13,946 nt of DNA from NCBI GenBank assembly GCA_021772165.1, contig JAJFMM010000120.1, positions 1 to 13,946 on the forward strand. The letters are read 5' to 3'. This stretch comes from Chlamydiota bacterium (GTDB taxonomy: Bacteria > Chlamydiota > Chlamydiia > Chlamydiales > SM23-39). Shown piece by piece: positions 7,261-13,730 of the stretch. Each line of letters opens with the position of its first letter. The first letter of the stretch is position 1. The notes under the pieces were generated by a model that searched no databases, had not been told where the DNA came from, and worked only from the letters and a program-made list of their open reading frames with translations. A program made the position numbers and the translations under genes.

Positions 7261-8460
7261 TTATGCAGCGAAATCTGCAATAGTAGTAACTAACTTGATT
7301 GAAGTGGCTTTCGCATCCGTCGCATCGAAGAAACATTCTCCTTCAACTTCAGCTACGTACAGCTCGTCTTCTCCAGTTGGAAGCTCATAAGCAGTGTACC
7401 GAAGATCTGAGATTTCAACTATGATTTCAGGATTTCTTGATCCAGAACCGATGATTGTGTTCTCATCCTTGATGTTGATCACAACAGCCTTACGAGTAGT
7501 GTTCAAGTAACGATCACGATCTGTTCGGTTTTCGAAGTACCGCTTGAACTTGAGTTGAGAGCTGGCGCTCTTTGGAGCTACAACACTAGGAGTCTTTCGA
7601 AGTGATCCATATCGTTCTTCGATGTTATTTCCGTATGTGAAAGTCCAATCCTCAACGTTCTCAGCAGTTGCAGAAGTAGCAGCGGCTACAGTGTCTCCGA
7701 ATCGGAAGCTCACCATATCGAAACTGAAAAGCTTCTGTACAGAGTAACTTGGAGTTAAAGGAGCGAGCTCCACACGTCCTCCAGCAGCAACAGTATAGGA
7801 GTTGTCCAATGTTGCTATAGTGACGGTGTTGTTGGTGGCACTGAGAGCAGAAATAGGATCTGTCTCTGTATTTGAGTCGTCAGTGATGATTACGCTGTCG
7901 GCAGTCGTTAGACCTTCAACGTCCTCAAGACTCACAATAACACTAGCTCCAGCACCAGAATCTGTGAGCATTCGAGCTCGTTGGAAGATACCGATAGACT
8001 TGAGAGTGATGTTCATCATCACGAGACTATCGCTTGCTGAAAGCTCAAGAGTGTCTACGTAAGCACCAAATGCTCTGTTGATCTCAAAAGCGCTACCAGT
8101 GATGTCTCCTTTACCTTGCTCAACAGTGAGAGCTTCAATCTCATCATCCGTATCGAATTGATGAGTGAACGTCCCGTCACCATTGTTGGTGATTGATGTT
8201 GGAAACTTGAGAGCTGATCCGAACCAGTAACCTGCCTCGAGCCAGTCGAGCTCCATGTTGAAAGCTCCAGAAGTATCCTTTTTCCCAGCAGTTGCTGTGA
8301 TAGCTCCCCAACGGGTTGCTTGGATAGGCTTGGAGATTATGACCTCGAGGTTTGCACCTAGGTCGCCATCCTTATAGTGGATGAAATGTGTAGGCTGGAT
8401 AGCTGTACCAGGAGTCGCCTCCTTGATAACCGCTAGATAACCTGATCTTGTACTTGCCAT
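7261..8460 (-). CDS. Major tail (tube) protein
   Basis: 399 residues, the probable subunit of the tail tube. The N-terminus (YLAVIKEATPGTAIQPTHFI, then VIISKPIQATRWGAITATAG) follows the pattern of long siphovirus tube proteins, which begin with a 'kE.tpGta' segment. The middle (ELDWLEAGYWFGSALKFP, GDGTFTHQFD, SLVMMNITLKSIG) is beta-rich. Residues about 178-235 (ASVIVSLEDVEGLTTADSVI to AGGRVELAPL) look like a small extra beta domain. The C-terminal half returns to tube-like strands (SFDMVSFRFG, DWTFTYGNNIEERYG, YFENRTDRDRYL, VEISDLRYTAYELPTG). It precedes the chaperones and the tape measure, as tube genes do. ATG 8460 has CTACATC just before it and no Shine-Dalgarno. A strong hairpin follows the stop. 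Confidence 0.87.
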   Translation of the reverse strand: MASTRSGYLAVIKEATPGTAIQPTHFIHYKDGDLGANLEVIISKPIQATRWGAITATAGKKDTSGAFNMELDWLEAGYWFGSALKFPTSITNNGDGTFTHQFDTDDEIEALTVEQGKGDITGSAFEINRAFGAYVDTLELSASDSLVMMNITLKSIGIFQRARMLTDSGAGASVIVSLEDVEGLTTADSVIITDDSNTETDPISALSATNNTVTIATLDNSYTVAAGGRVELAPLTPSYSVQKLFSFDMVSFRFGDTVAAATSATAENVEDWTFTYGNNIEERYGSLRKTPSVVAPKSASSQLKFKRYFENRTDRDRYLNTTRKAVVINIKDENTIIGSGSRNPEIIVEISDLRYTAYELPTGEDELYVAEVEGECFFDATDAKATSIKLVTTIADFAA

Positions 8461-8485
8461 GATGTAGGGTTTTTATGAGATAAAA

Positions 8486-8695
8486 TTATTCAGCGTCTTC
8501 AGAAGGAGTCTCCTCCTCTTGAGCCTTTCGACGCTTTGCTTCAGACTTTGAAGCGGATTCTTCGAGGATGGGACTTCTACGGAGTGCTTCCGCTTGAGCC
8601 TCATTCTCAGCAGTGTGAGACTCACCAGCTGCAATCGACAGTCCCAGCTGAGGGAAAGTGAGCAGTCGGTCAGTCTTGTTTGTGAACGTAGACAT
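8486..8695 (-). CDS. Small phage protein with charged tail, function unknown
   Basis: 69 residues. The N-terminal about 45 residues could form a small beta unit (TDRLLTFPQLGLSIAAGESH, EAEALRRSPILEE in pattern), followed by a strongly charged Lys/Arg/Glu tail (SKSEAKRRKAQEEETPSEDA). The design resembles the 97-residue protein encoded at 10193-10486, which also has a compact N-terminal unit and a charged tail, though clear homology cannot be shown by eye. It lies between the probable tail terminator and the tube gene and is probably an accessory structural or assembly protein. The leader holds two WATCAC motifs 7 nt apart and no Shine-Dalgarno. Confidence 0.65.
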   Translation of the reverse strand: MSTFTNKTDRLLTFPQLGLSIAAGESHTAENEAQAEALRRSPILEESASKSEAKRRKAQEEETPSEDAE

Positions 8696-8717
8696 TGTGA
8701 TAGGTGATTAAGTAGTA

Positions 8718-9209
8718 TTATCGATTGCCGACTTGCACGGCAGTGAGCCCAATGATGACCTCGTAGGCTGGGAACTTTCGTTCCTCAGTCCTTTGGTATG
8801 CGACGCTGTTGACCGTAATGCCTTCGCAAGTCTTCGAACCTCCATCAGGAAGTTGTTGGTTCTTACGAATAAGCCCTATGATGCAAGCAGCAGTCGTCTC
8901 AAGGTCAGAATTTTGGATCTCGGTGGTCTTTACAGCTTCTTGAATCGCATGGACAGTTGGTTCCGTGGCAACATCATATGGTTTGTTGAAAATGTCCTTA
9001 GCATTATAGATAAGGCGTATCTCAATCACATGTTCCTTTTGGTCGTACCGAGTACCTCTGTTGGTGTAATTGGTCCCGGATGGGTTCACAGTTACACAAG
9101 GCATGTCGTCCTCTGGGATTTTCTGCGGATCCCCATAGATAACTTTGGAGACTCCAGGCAGTGCTGCCGCTATTATGAGCCGCTGTATGGCTCTTAGGAT
9201 TTTATCCAT
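8718..9209 (-). CDS. Probable tail terminator / tail completion protein
   Basis: 163 residues. The N-terminus (MDKILRAIQRLIIAAALPGV, then KVIYGDPQKIPEDDMPCVTV) fits tail terminator proteins: a helix, then 'iy.g.p..i....~Pav.v.p'. The beta-strand HVIEIRLIYNAKD follows, and the end has EERKFPAYEVIIGLTAVQVG, which fits a final pair of strands. These proteins cap the tube and join it to the head. Its place directly after the virion-morphogenesis gene and before the tube gene supports this. The leader has a (TTAC)3 run and a weak GCCT/AGGC stem but no Shine-Dalgarno. The assignment is moderate, from pattern and synteny. Confidence 0.72.
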   Translation of the reverse strand: MDKILRAIQRLIIAAALPGVSKVIYGDPQKIPEDDMPCVTVNPSGTNYTNRGTRYDQKEHVIEIRLIYNAKDIFNKPYDVATEPTVHAIQEAVKTTEIQNSDLETTAACIIGLIRKNQQLPDGGSKTCEGITVNSVAYQRTEERKFPAYEVIIGLTAVQVGNR

Positions 9210-9261
9210 CGATCAAGTAAGTAAGTAATGCCTATAAAGGCGTTTGAGACCCATTTCCCGT

Positions 9262-9762
9262 TTATTTCAGCGACGTTGTCGTTGATCTTCCGGGATTGAG
9301 CGCATTGTGGATGTCGGTCTGTATGAGTCGAATGATATTCGTTCGACTACGGTTGTCGAGTTCCAGGAAGGCTCGACGTGGGATCTTCCTCCTTGGAGCA
9401 TTGCTCTGGTGGTATTTCCCGTACTGATTCATGAACTTATTGGTGACGGTAACATTCTTCCCTGTTACGACCTTCTTGGTCATTCCTGATGAAAGCTTTC
9501 CCGATCCTATAAGAGGCTTGGAGCTAAAGCCCTTTTTGGCCTTAGATCTCACAGTTGCTGGAGCGAGCTTAGCCCACGGGGGAGCCGTTTCGATACCAGA
9601 ACCTGAGGTAGAGAACAAATGCTTTGATCTATTGATGACAATGTCACCAGACCTCTTGAGGAAGTTTCCTTTGGCAATTTTAATTTTACGCGGAAGTTCT
9701 AGACCCAGGAACCGGGCTAGTTGTTTTTCACCCTGCAAGCTGAATTGAACTAGAAATGCCAT
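9262..9762 (-). CDS. Phage virion morphogenesis / head completion protein (Mu gpG-like)
   Basis: 166 residues, basic. The characteristic pattern of the phage virion morphogenesis family (PF05069) is visible: PPWAKLAPATVRSKAKKGF, then KPLIGSGKLSSGMTKKV, VTVTNKFMNQYGKYHQSN, and RRKIPRRAFLELDNRSR near the C-terminus. In Mu and P2-like phages such proteins act at head completion or tail joining. It follows the DUF1320 gene, as in Mu-like head modules, with no gap beyond the start-stop spacing. ATG 9762 is preceded by TTTTAATT with no Shine-Dalgarno. The C-terminal about 12 residues (PGRSTTTSLK) are probably disordered. Confidence 0.85.
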   Translation of the reverse strand: MAFLVQFSLQGEKQLARFLGLELPRKIKIAKGNFLKRSGDIVINRSKHLFSTSGSGIETAPPWAKLAPATVRSKAKKGFSSKPLIGSGKLSSGMTKKVVTGKNVTVTNKFMNQYGKYHQSNAPRRKIPRRAFLELDNRSRTNIIRLIQTDIHNALNPGRSTTTSLK

Positions 9763-9764
9763 AA

Positions 9765-10187
9765 TTAAAATTCTTGATCCATTGAAAACTTTCTCTCAGT
9801 TGTGCTGGCAGCGTTTGGACTGAACTTAATCGATCCGCTTTCTACCATAGTCATTTGCTCATTGCTACTGTCGAGCAGAATCTTGGTCTTGTCAGCCAAG
9901 TCCTTAAGAAGCTGTCGACCATTCTCCAGCTTCCTCTCTCCAGCGTCCCTTGCCCCATCGTCGTATCCATATTCCTTTTCCAACAGAAGACCAGCTGCGA
10001 GCTGTCGGCTGACAAACTCTATAAGTGCTGGCGTCTCAGACAGAGGCATAACGTAAACCCTAGTGAGGGTTGCATCTATTTCCGCATCGGCCTGAACGAT
10101 GTATCCATCGATAAGGGCGTCGGTTACGTTTGTGTTCTCTTCGAACCCTCCCTCTGCTCTGACGTTTGCTGTTGTTGAATATGGCAT
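9765..10187 (-). CDS. DUF1320 family head-tail connector (Mu gp36-like)
   Basis: 140 residues. It matches the DUF1320/gp36 pattern: an N-terminal 'Y.t..~v....g' (MPYSTTANVRAEGGF), then DALIDGYIVQADAEIDATLT, RVYVMPLSETPALIEFVSRQ and AAGLLLEKEYG, with helical repeats typical of HK97 gp6-like adaptors. The C-terminus (SIKFSPNAASTTERKFSMDQ) is a tail that could reach into the ring. These proteins form the connector between portal and tail. It is flanked by the HDGKRY protein and the virion-morphogenesis gene. ATG 10187 sits 5 nt after the previous stop with AATCTCT before it and no Shine-Dalgarno. Confidence 0.86.
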   Translation of the reverse strand: MPYSTTANVRAEGGFEENTNVTDALIDGYIVQADAEIDATLTRVYVMPLSETPALIEFVSRQLAAGLLLEKEYGYDDGARDAGERKLENGRQLLKDLADKTKILLDSSNEQMTMVESGSIKFSPNAASTTERKFSMDQEF

Positions 10188-10192
10188 AGAGA

Positions 10193-10486
10193 TTATTTAA
10201 GGATCTTTGTATTACCGTCTTCATCCAATTTTCCTTCATCTGGAGATGTTGGAACATCTTTCCCGCTGCGAACCTCTTTACCTTTCTTGGCACGAGCTTT
10301 TTTTTCCGCAGCCATAACTCCTTTTTTGTAAGTAGTCTCATTGCAAATAGCGCCAGTGGCTACAAGCCTTTCAACTCTTTCAGGAGCAGCTTCCAAGGTG
10401 TCACCTTCGACATAGCGTTTCCCATCATGCTTGATGGATCCGCCTTCGGTAACGATGAACTTTTGTAGTTTAGTGTCTTCAGACAT
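10193..10486 (-). CDS. Small phage structural-module protein with HDGKRY motif
   Basis: 97 residues. Residues about 8-45 (FIVTEGGSIKHDGKRYVEGD, then LEAAPERVERLVATGAI) fit a small beta-barrel-like unit seen in Mu-like and other phage modules next to capsid and connector genes ('i.hdGk.Y..Gd.iel....a..L...gai'). The rest is a Lys-rich tail (KKGVMAAEKKARAKKGKEVR) and an acidic end. Its exact function is unknown; position between capsid and connector suggests a role in head completion or a structural accessory. The 83-nt leader carries the hairpin that follows the capsid gene and two WATCAC motifs (plus-strand GTGATT at 10494 and 10514). Confidence 0.7.
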   Translation of the reverse strand: MSEDTKLQKFIVTEGGSIKHDGKRYVEGDTLEAAPERVERLVATGAICNETTYKKGVMAAEKKARAKKGKEVRSGKDVPTSPDEGKLDEDGNTKILK

Positions 10487-10520
10487 GATGATTGTGATTA
10501 TAAGTTAGAAATAGTGATTT

Positions 10521-10560
10521 GGAAGGGGCTACAACGCCCGCAAAGGCGATTCACCCCTCC
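10521..10560 (-). terminator. Hairpin after major capsid gene (partial terminator or mRNA 3' stabiliser)
   Basis: Outer arms GGAAGGGG (10521-10528) and CCCCTCC (10554-10560), then an internal loop, then inner arms CGCC (10535-10538) and GGCG (10545-10548) closing a 6-nt loop. It begins about 9 nt after the capsid stop on the minus strand. There is no U-run after it, so complete termination is unlikely; the downstream head and tail genes must still be transcribed. Confidence 0.6.
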
Positions 10561-10569
10561 CAGTAGGAG

Positions 10570-11508
10570 CTACGAGATAACGTCCTCCATAAGGTAACCT
10601 GAGACGTTAGAAGTCAACAGTTCATCTTGGATCATAGAGACCTCAATGAAAGTTGTCTTTAACTTCTCTTCGTACCATTGGAACGCTTTGAACTCTTGAT
10701 TTCGGAAAATGTATCCGAAAGCTGGAGTGTCAATCGATCCTTCCGCACCTGGATTGAATCCAAGAACGACATGCTTCCCCCATACATCAACGTATGTTTG
10801 AGTAGCATTTCCTTCCTTGCTCAATGTGTAGACAGTCTTAGGAATCATTACTTCCAGACCCCACAACATTGGAGGGAGATCACCGTCAACCAACAAGTCG
10901 GCGTGGGTGTATTTGATAAGATCACGAATATCAGCATCTCTCTTTACAACCTTTGAAACGGCTGAAGGAATGATAGCGAAATTAGGATCCATACCACCTG
11001 TTCCAAATCGAACAGCTTCTTTACCGTCATCGAAATCTTTTTCGATGCTTCCAGCAAAAGAGGCATTGTCCCATTGTGAAACTCCAGAGAGTTGCACACG
11101 GTTAGATGCAGGGTAGTTGGCTTGGGTAGTTAAAAGGGCCGCCACACGACGTTCCTGTCCAAGCAAGAGTTGACCAGTGACTCTTTTGGTTTTGCTTGTT
11201 TCCAAGCGGAGAACGCTGTCAGCGTTCTTGACTTCTCGATCAGTAACTTTAACTTTGAGGGCATACTCTTCACAAGAGTATGTGCTCTTAGAAACGTTGT
11301 AAGATACAGTTTTAGATTCTGTACCATCTGCTCGGAGGCCGTCTATGAAACGTAGTCCCATGTCTTTGTCCCATGTGTAGTAGATATCTGTCTCGTGCAT
11401 AACCGGGATAACCGGGAACACTCGATCAGCGATCATACCCTTTGGGTGGTATCCGATGGATACGTTTGACAGGGCTGCGTTTTCATGTACTTCGTTTACT
11501 TTAGGCAT
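10570..11508 (-). CDS. Major capsid protein
   Basis: 312 residues, the expected shell subunit, following the protease/scaffold and cement genes in standard order. The N-terminus (YHPKGMIADRVFPVIPVMHE, TDIYYTWDKDMGLRF) fits capsid proteins with an 'iad.v.P.vpv....~i..y' segment. The central part (EYALKVKVTDREVKNADSVL, GQLLLGQERRVAALL) would be the spine-helix region, with QWDNASFAGSIEKDFDDGKE and FAIIPSAVSKVVKRDADIRD further along. The C-terminus (TYVDVWGKHVVLGF, PAFGYIFRNQEFKAFQWYEE) fits the A domain and final strands. An HK97 fold is inferred from family resemblance. ATG 11508 lacks a Shine-Dalgarno (ACAAATACT before it). A strong hairpin follows the TAG stop. Confidence 0.9.
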   Translation of the reverse strand: MPKVNEVHENAALSNVSIGYHPKGMIADRVFPVIPVMHETDIYYTWDKDMGLRFIDGLRADGTESKTVSYNVSKSTYSCEEYALKVKVTDREVKNADSVLRLETSKTKRVTGQLLLGQERRVAALLTTQANYPASNRVQLSGVSQWDNASFAGSIEKDFDDGKEAVRFGTGGMDPNFAIIPSAVSKVVKRDADIRDLIKYTHADLLVDGDLPPMLWGLEVMIPKTVYTLSKEGNATQTYVDVWGKHVVLGFNPGAEGSIDTPAFGYIFRNQEFKAFQWYEEKLKTTFIEVSMIQDELLTSNVSGYLMEDVIS

Positions 11509-11544
11509 AGTATTTGTGCATGAAGAAATAAAAAGGGGAAGAGA

Positions 11545-11922
11545 CTAAGCGTGTACGACACCGTTTGGTGTAAGCATTACAGCGATTATATCTCCAGCTG
11601 CACCAGCAGCTTCTAGGGCAGTACCAGCGATGAAATCGCCAGCTGTTGACTTAGCAACAGCTCTACCGCTTGCATCAGTACCAACAACGGCACCAAAAGC
11701 GACAGCAGCACCAGCTTCTACCTTGATAACACCAAGGACGTCGACAGGAGCAGCGTCACCTTGAGCTGCAGCACTTTGCTGAGTAACTCCAAGCGGACGG
11801 TCAGTAGCAGCGTCACAGAGGTCAACCTGACCTTCTGTAGCAGCAGCTTTGACGAACCTGTACTTAGTAAGTGCTTCACCAGCTGCCAAAGGCAGAGTGA
11901 GCTCTTGTATTTCGTAAGCCAT
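11545..11922 (-). CDS. Capsid cement / decoration protein (DUF2190-like)
   Basis: 125 residues, very Ala/Gly/Val-rich and beta-patterned. The order LPLAAGEALTKYRFVKAA, RPLGVTQQSAAAQGDAAPVD, GVIKVEAGAAVAFGAVVGTD, GDFIAGTALEAAGAAGDIIA, VMLTP follows the DUF2190 / capsid cement pattern: 'v..aG.~v..G..v..d..G' and a final 'a...Gd.i.v.l'. These proteins bind the outside of the mature capsid and stabilise it. It lies between the protease/scaffold and capsid genes, the usual place. The ATG at 11922 is directly preceded by CCTATC with no Shine-Dalgarno; the stop is TAG. The name is by pattern, but size and synteny fit well. Confidence 0.82.
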   Translation of the reverse strand: MAYEIQELTLPLAAGEALTKYRFVKAAATEGQVDLCDAATDRPLGVTQQSAAAQGDAAPVDVLGVIKVEAGAAVAFGAVVGTDASGRAVAKSTAGDFIAGTALEAAGAAGDIIAVMLTPNGVVHA

Positions 11923-11954
11923 GATAGGTTTTGCTTAATGGATAAAAGTGGGGA

Positions 11955-13202
11955 CTAAGCGGATTTTACAGTCTTGTATCCTTCGCTTAGTTTGATGAGT
12001 GCTTCCTCGAAAGGAATACCATCTTTTTCAGAAAGAGCTTTCGCATCTTTCGTGAGATTTACGTTGAGGACCTTCTCAGGTTCCATTCCAGCCTCAGCAG
12101 CAGCAGCACCATGTTCTTTGAACAAGTTACCGGTTCGGGTCATCTCGGAAAGTGCCTTGAATTCAGTGACTTGAGCGTCATTGAGAGACATAAGGAATTT
12201 TTCCATTCGACCTTCAGCGTTTGCTTTGGGGAGGAAAGCGGCGTCTTGGTTCTTATCAGAACAGACGAGCACACCAATGTGCGCTTGGATCTCGTTAGCT
12301 CGAACAGTTGCCCTTAAGGCAGCGTTCTCTTCGCTAAGTTTAATCTCTCGCTCGGAAGCCTGGACAGTACCTTCGCCAGCTTCAGGAGCTGGAGCAGGGG
12401 TTTCTGGAGCTTCAGGAGCCTCAGGAGTTTCAGGATCAGCGTCACCGCCTTCACCTTCACCACCTTCTGCACCTTCAGTACCTTCACCGCCTTCAGCAGG
12501 TTCACCAGCTTCGACTTTTTCTTCGATGCTTTCAGGTTTGCTTTCTTCAGCAGCTTGCTCTTCGTCGCTCATTGCAACGTAAAGGGCTTTTAATTCAGCA
12601 AACTCAGCAGCGGAGACTTTGTCTTTGCTCGCTAGTTCTGCCAGTTTTTCGGCATAAGTCATAGGACTTGAGTTATAGAGTAAAGAAAATTGCTCTCCAT
12701 TTTCACTATCCATAGCTTTGCTCTCACTGGCCAAAAGGGGCTTTAATCCCTTAAAATAAGGCCTATTAGTGATCCCGCCGCCGACAAGAACATTGAAAAA
12801 GGTTTCATGAGTTTCGAGGTCTTCGTATATGAACGCCAGCTCTGGGCTGAAGTACCTATACACATTGTCTTTCAGCAACCGAATACCATCGGTTGTCCAA
12901 TCGACCAAACCAAAGAGCGCGTTGCCTCGGATTACGAGCTCTTTAAACCAACCAACATATCCGCTAAAACTTTTATGTTCCACATCTATTCCAATGTCAA
13001 CACCACGAGTGCCCTTGTCGAAATTCGACTTGAACTCTGTTAGATGTTGCTGATTCACCTCAAACTCGCCGTAGACAGGATGAACCCATTTACCAGTTTG
13101 TAGTACCATGATCTCATTGGATCCGTCTTCTTGAATTTCTGAGAAACCGAAAAAGGTTTTCATCTTACCGTTCTGTTCCGACTTGTTAGGTTTGTTCTTC
13201 AT
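11955..13202 (-). CDS. Mu I-like prohead protease fused to scaffold
   Basis: 415 residues. Residues about 30-160 match the Mu-like I protease: GKWVHPVYGEFEVNQQHL, GVDIGIDVEHKSFSGYVGWF, YRYFSPELAFIYED and GGITNRPYFKGLKPL. His76 (in DVEH) and Ser119 (in YFSPEL) are candidate catalytic residues by family pattern. Residues about 183-210 are helical, about 217-275 are an acidic Pro/Glu/Gly/Ala linker, about 283-305 are coiled-coil-like (REIKLSEENAALRATVRANE), and 305-415 form the scaffold C-terminus. The protease matures the procapsid and removes the scaffold; Mu expresses the scaffold Z from within I. Possible starts are ATG 13202 and ATG 13163 (MKTFFGF). I use 13202, though its upstream region is a hairpin and neither start has a clear Shine-Dalgarno. 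Confidence 0.88.
   Translation of the reverse strand: MKNKPNKSEQNGKMKTFFGFSEIQEDGSNEIMVLQTGKWVHPVYGEFEVNQQHLTEFKSNFDKGTRGVDIGIDVEHKSFSGYVGWFKELVIRGNALFGLVDWTTDGIRLLKDNVYRYFSPELAFIYEDLETHETFFNVLVGGGITNRPYFKGLKPLLASESKAMDSENGEQFSLLYNSSPMTYAEKLAELASKDKVSAAEFAELKALYVAMSDEEQAAEESKPESIEEKVEAGEPAEGGEGTEGAEGGEGEGGDADPETPEAPEAPETPAPAPEAGEGTVQASEREIKLSEENAALRATVRANEIQAHIGVLVCSDKNQDAAFLPKANAEGRMEKFLMSLNDAQVTEFKALSEMTRTGNLFKEHGAAAAEAGMEPEKVLNVNLTKDAKALSEKDGIPFEEALIKLSEGYKTVKSA
12378..12554 (-). repeat. Low-complexity acidic Pro/Glu/Gly linker coding region
   Basis: Codes for residues about 217-275 of the protease-scaffold. On the plus strand it appears as imperfect tandem units of the type TCACC(T/G)CCTTC and TTCAGGAGC. 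It separates the protease from the scaffold. Such short repeats are prone to expansion and contraction by slippage. Confidence 0.75.
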
Positions 13203-13206
13203 AAAG

Positions 13207-13228
13207 CATCAGATTTATTGATCTGATG
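13207..13228 (-). promoter_or_regulatory. Hairpin in leader of protease-scaffold gene
   Basis: Perfect inverted repeat CATCAGAT (13207-13214) and ATCTGATG (13221-13228) with a 6-nt loop. In the minus-strand mRNA the stem ends 4 nt before the ATG at 13202, so it would cover the ribosome landing zone. It may tune translation of the protease, or be a protein-binding operator. No U-run follows, so it is not a classic terminator. Confidence 0.5.
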
Positions 13229-13270
13229 ACAGAATACCTATATTTGAAACGGAAGTCCAATAAGGACGAT

Positions 13271-13672
13271 CTATATCTCGAAGAGAGTGAGTATCTGACC
13301 CACAATCAACACCCCGTACACATTGCTTTGCTGCACGCAATGCTTGAGCACATTGAAGTCTGCAAGGTCTATTTCAAGCTTCTCCTTCTCATAACACTGC
13401 TTAGCTATGATGTATTTCTTGATCTTCGTGAACCCATCTCCTGGATCAGAGAGAACAATATTACTAAGAGCAAGCCCTACCGTGAGATTCTTCTTTTCTA
13501 CACTAGGTTTTTCCTCCTTGCTCTTCTTTCCCTTTTCTCCTTTCTTCTCCTTGCTACCTCCTTCATTCTTTTCCTCCTGTTTTGGAGCCTTAGGAACTGT
13601 AAGCGTAAGAGGGTCACCAGCAAGATTGGTGAGCACTGTCTTCAGCTGAACTGTCTTAGTGATGGAGGGCAT
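13271..13672 (-). CDS. Conserved-looking phage protein of unknown function with Lys/Glu insertion
   Basis: 133 residues. Residues about 7-28 (VQLKTVLTNLAGDPL) and about 63-133 (LTVGLALSNIVLSDP, KIKKYIIAKQCY, IDLADFNVLKHCV, YGVLIVGQILTLFE) together resemble a small phage protein family: 'l.l...l.d..G.pl......lt.g.al...L', then 'K...lA.ki......i.l...d...lk..v', ending 'v.GQ....lE'. I cannot name it with certainty. Residues about 29-62 are almost only Lys, Glu, Gly and Ser and look like a disordered insertion within the fold. It is encoded just before the protease. Its leader holds a possible promoter and two WATCAC motifs, the nearer giving TTATCACT directly before the ATG. Confidence 0.72.
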   Translation of the reverse strand: MPSITKTVQLKTVLTNLAGDPLTLTVPKAPKQEEKNEGGSKEKKGEKGKKSKEEKPSVEKKNLTVGLALSNIVLSDPGDGFTKIKKYIIAKQCYEKEKLEIDLADFNVLKHCVQQSNVYGVLIVGQILTLFEI

Positions 13673-13701
13673 AGTGATAATGATAAAAAATAAGCGTGAT
13701 T

Positions 13702-13730
13702 ATGATAGCACAAAAATCACCTTTATTCAA
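13702..13730 (-). promoter_or_regulatory. Candidate sigma70-type promoter upstream of the 133-residue gene
   Basis: On the minus strand TTGAAT (13730-13725) and TATCAT (13707-13702) are separated by 17 bp. It overlaps the stop of the preceding gene and lies about 30 nt before the next start. Both boxes are imperfect and the region is AT-rich, so this could be chance. Confidence 0.25.

Noticed and set aside
9211..9241. (TTAC)3 tandem run and GCCT/AGGC stem before the tail terminator gene
   Set aside because: The stem is only 4 bp and the repeat is short; both may be chance.
13226..13693. Plus-strand open frame of 155 codons with hydrophobic Leu/Phe stretches
   Set aside because: The hydrophobic stretch is the reverse complement of the Lys/Glu codons of the minus-strand gene at 13271-13672, not a membrane protein.
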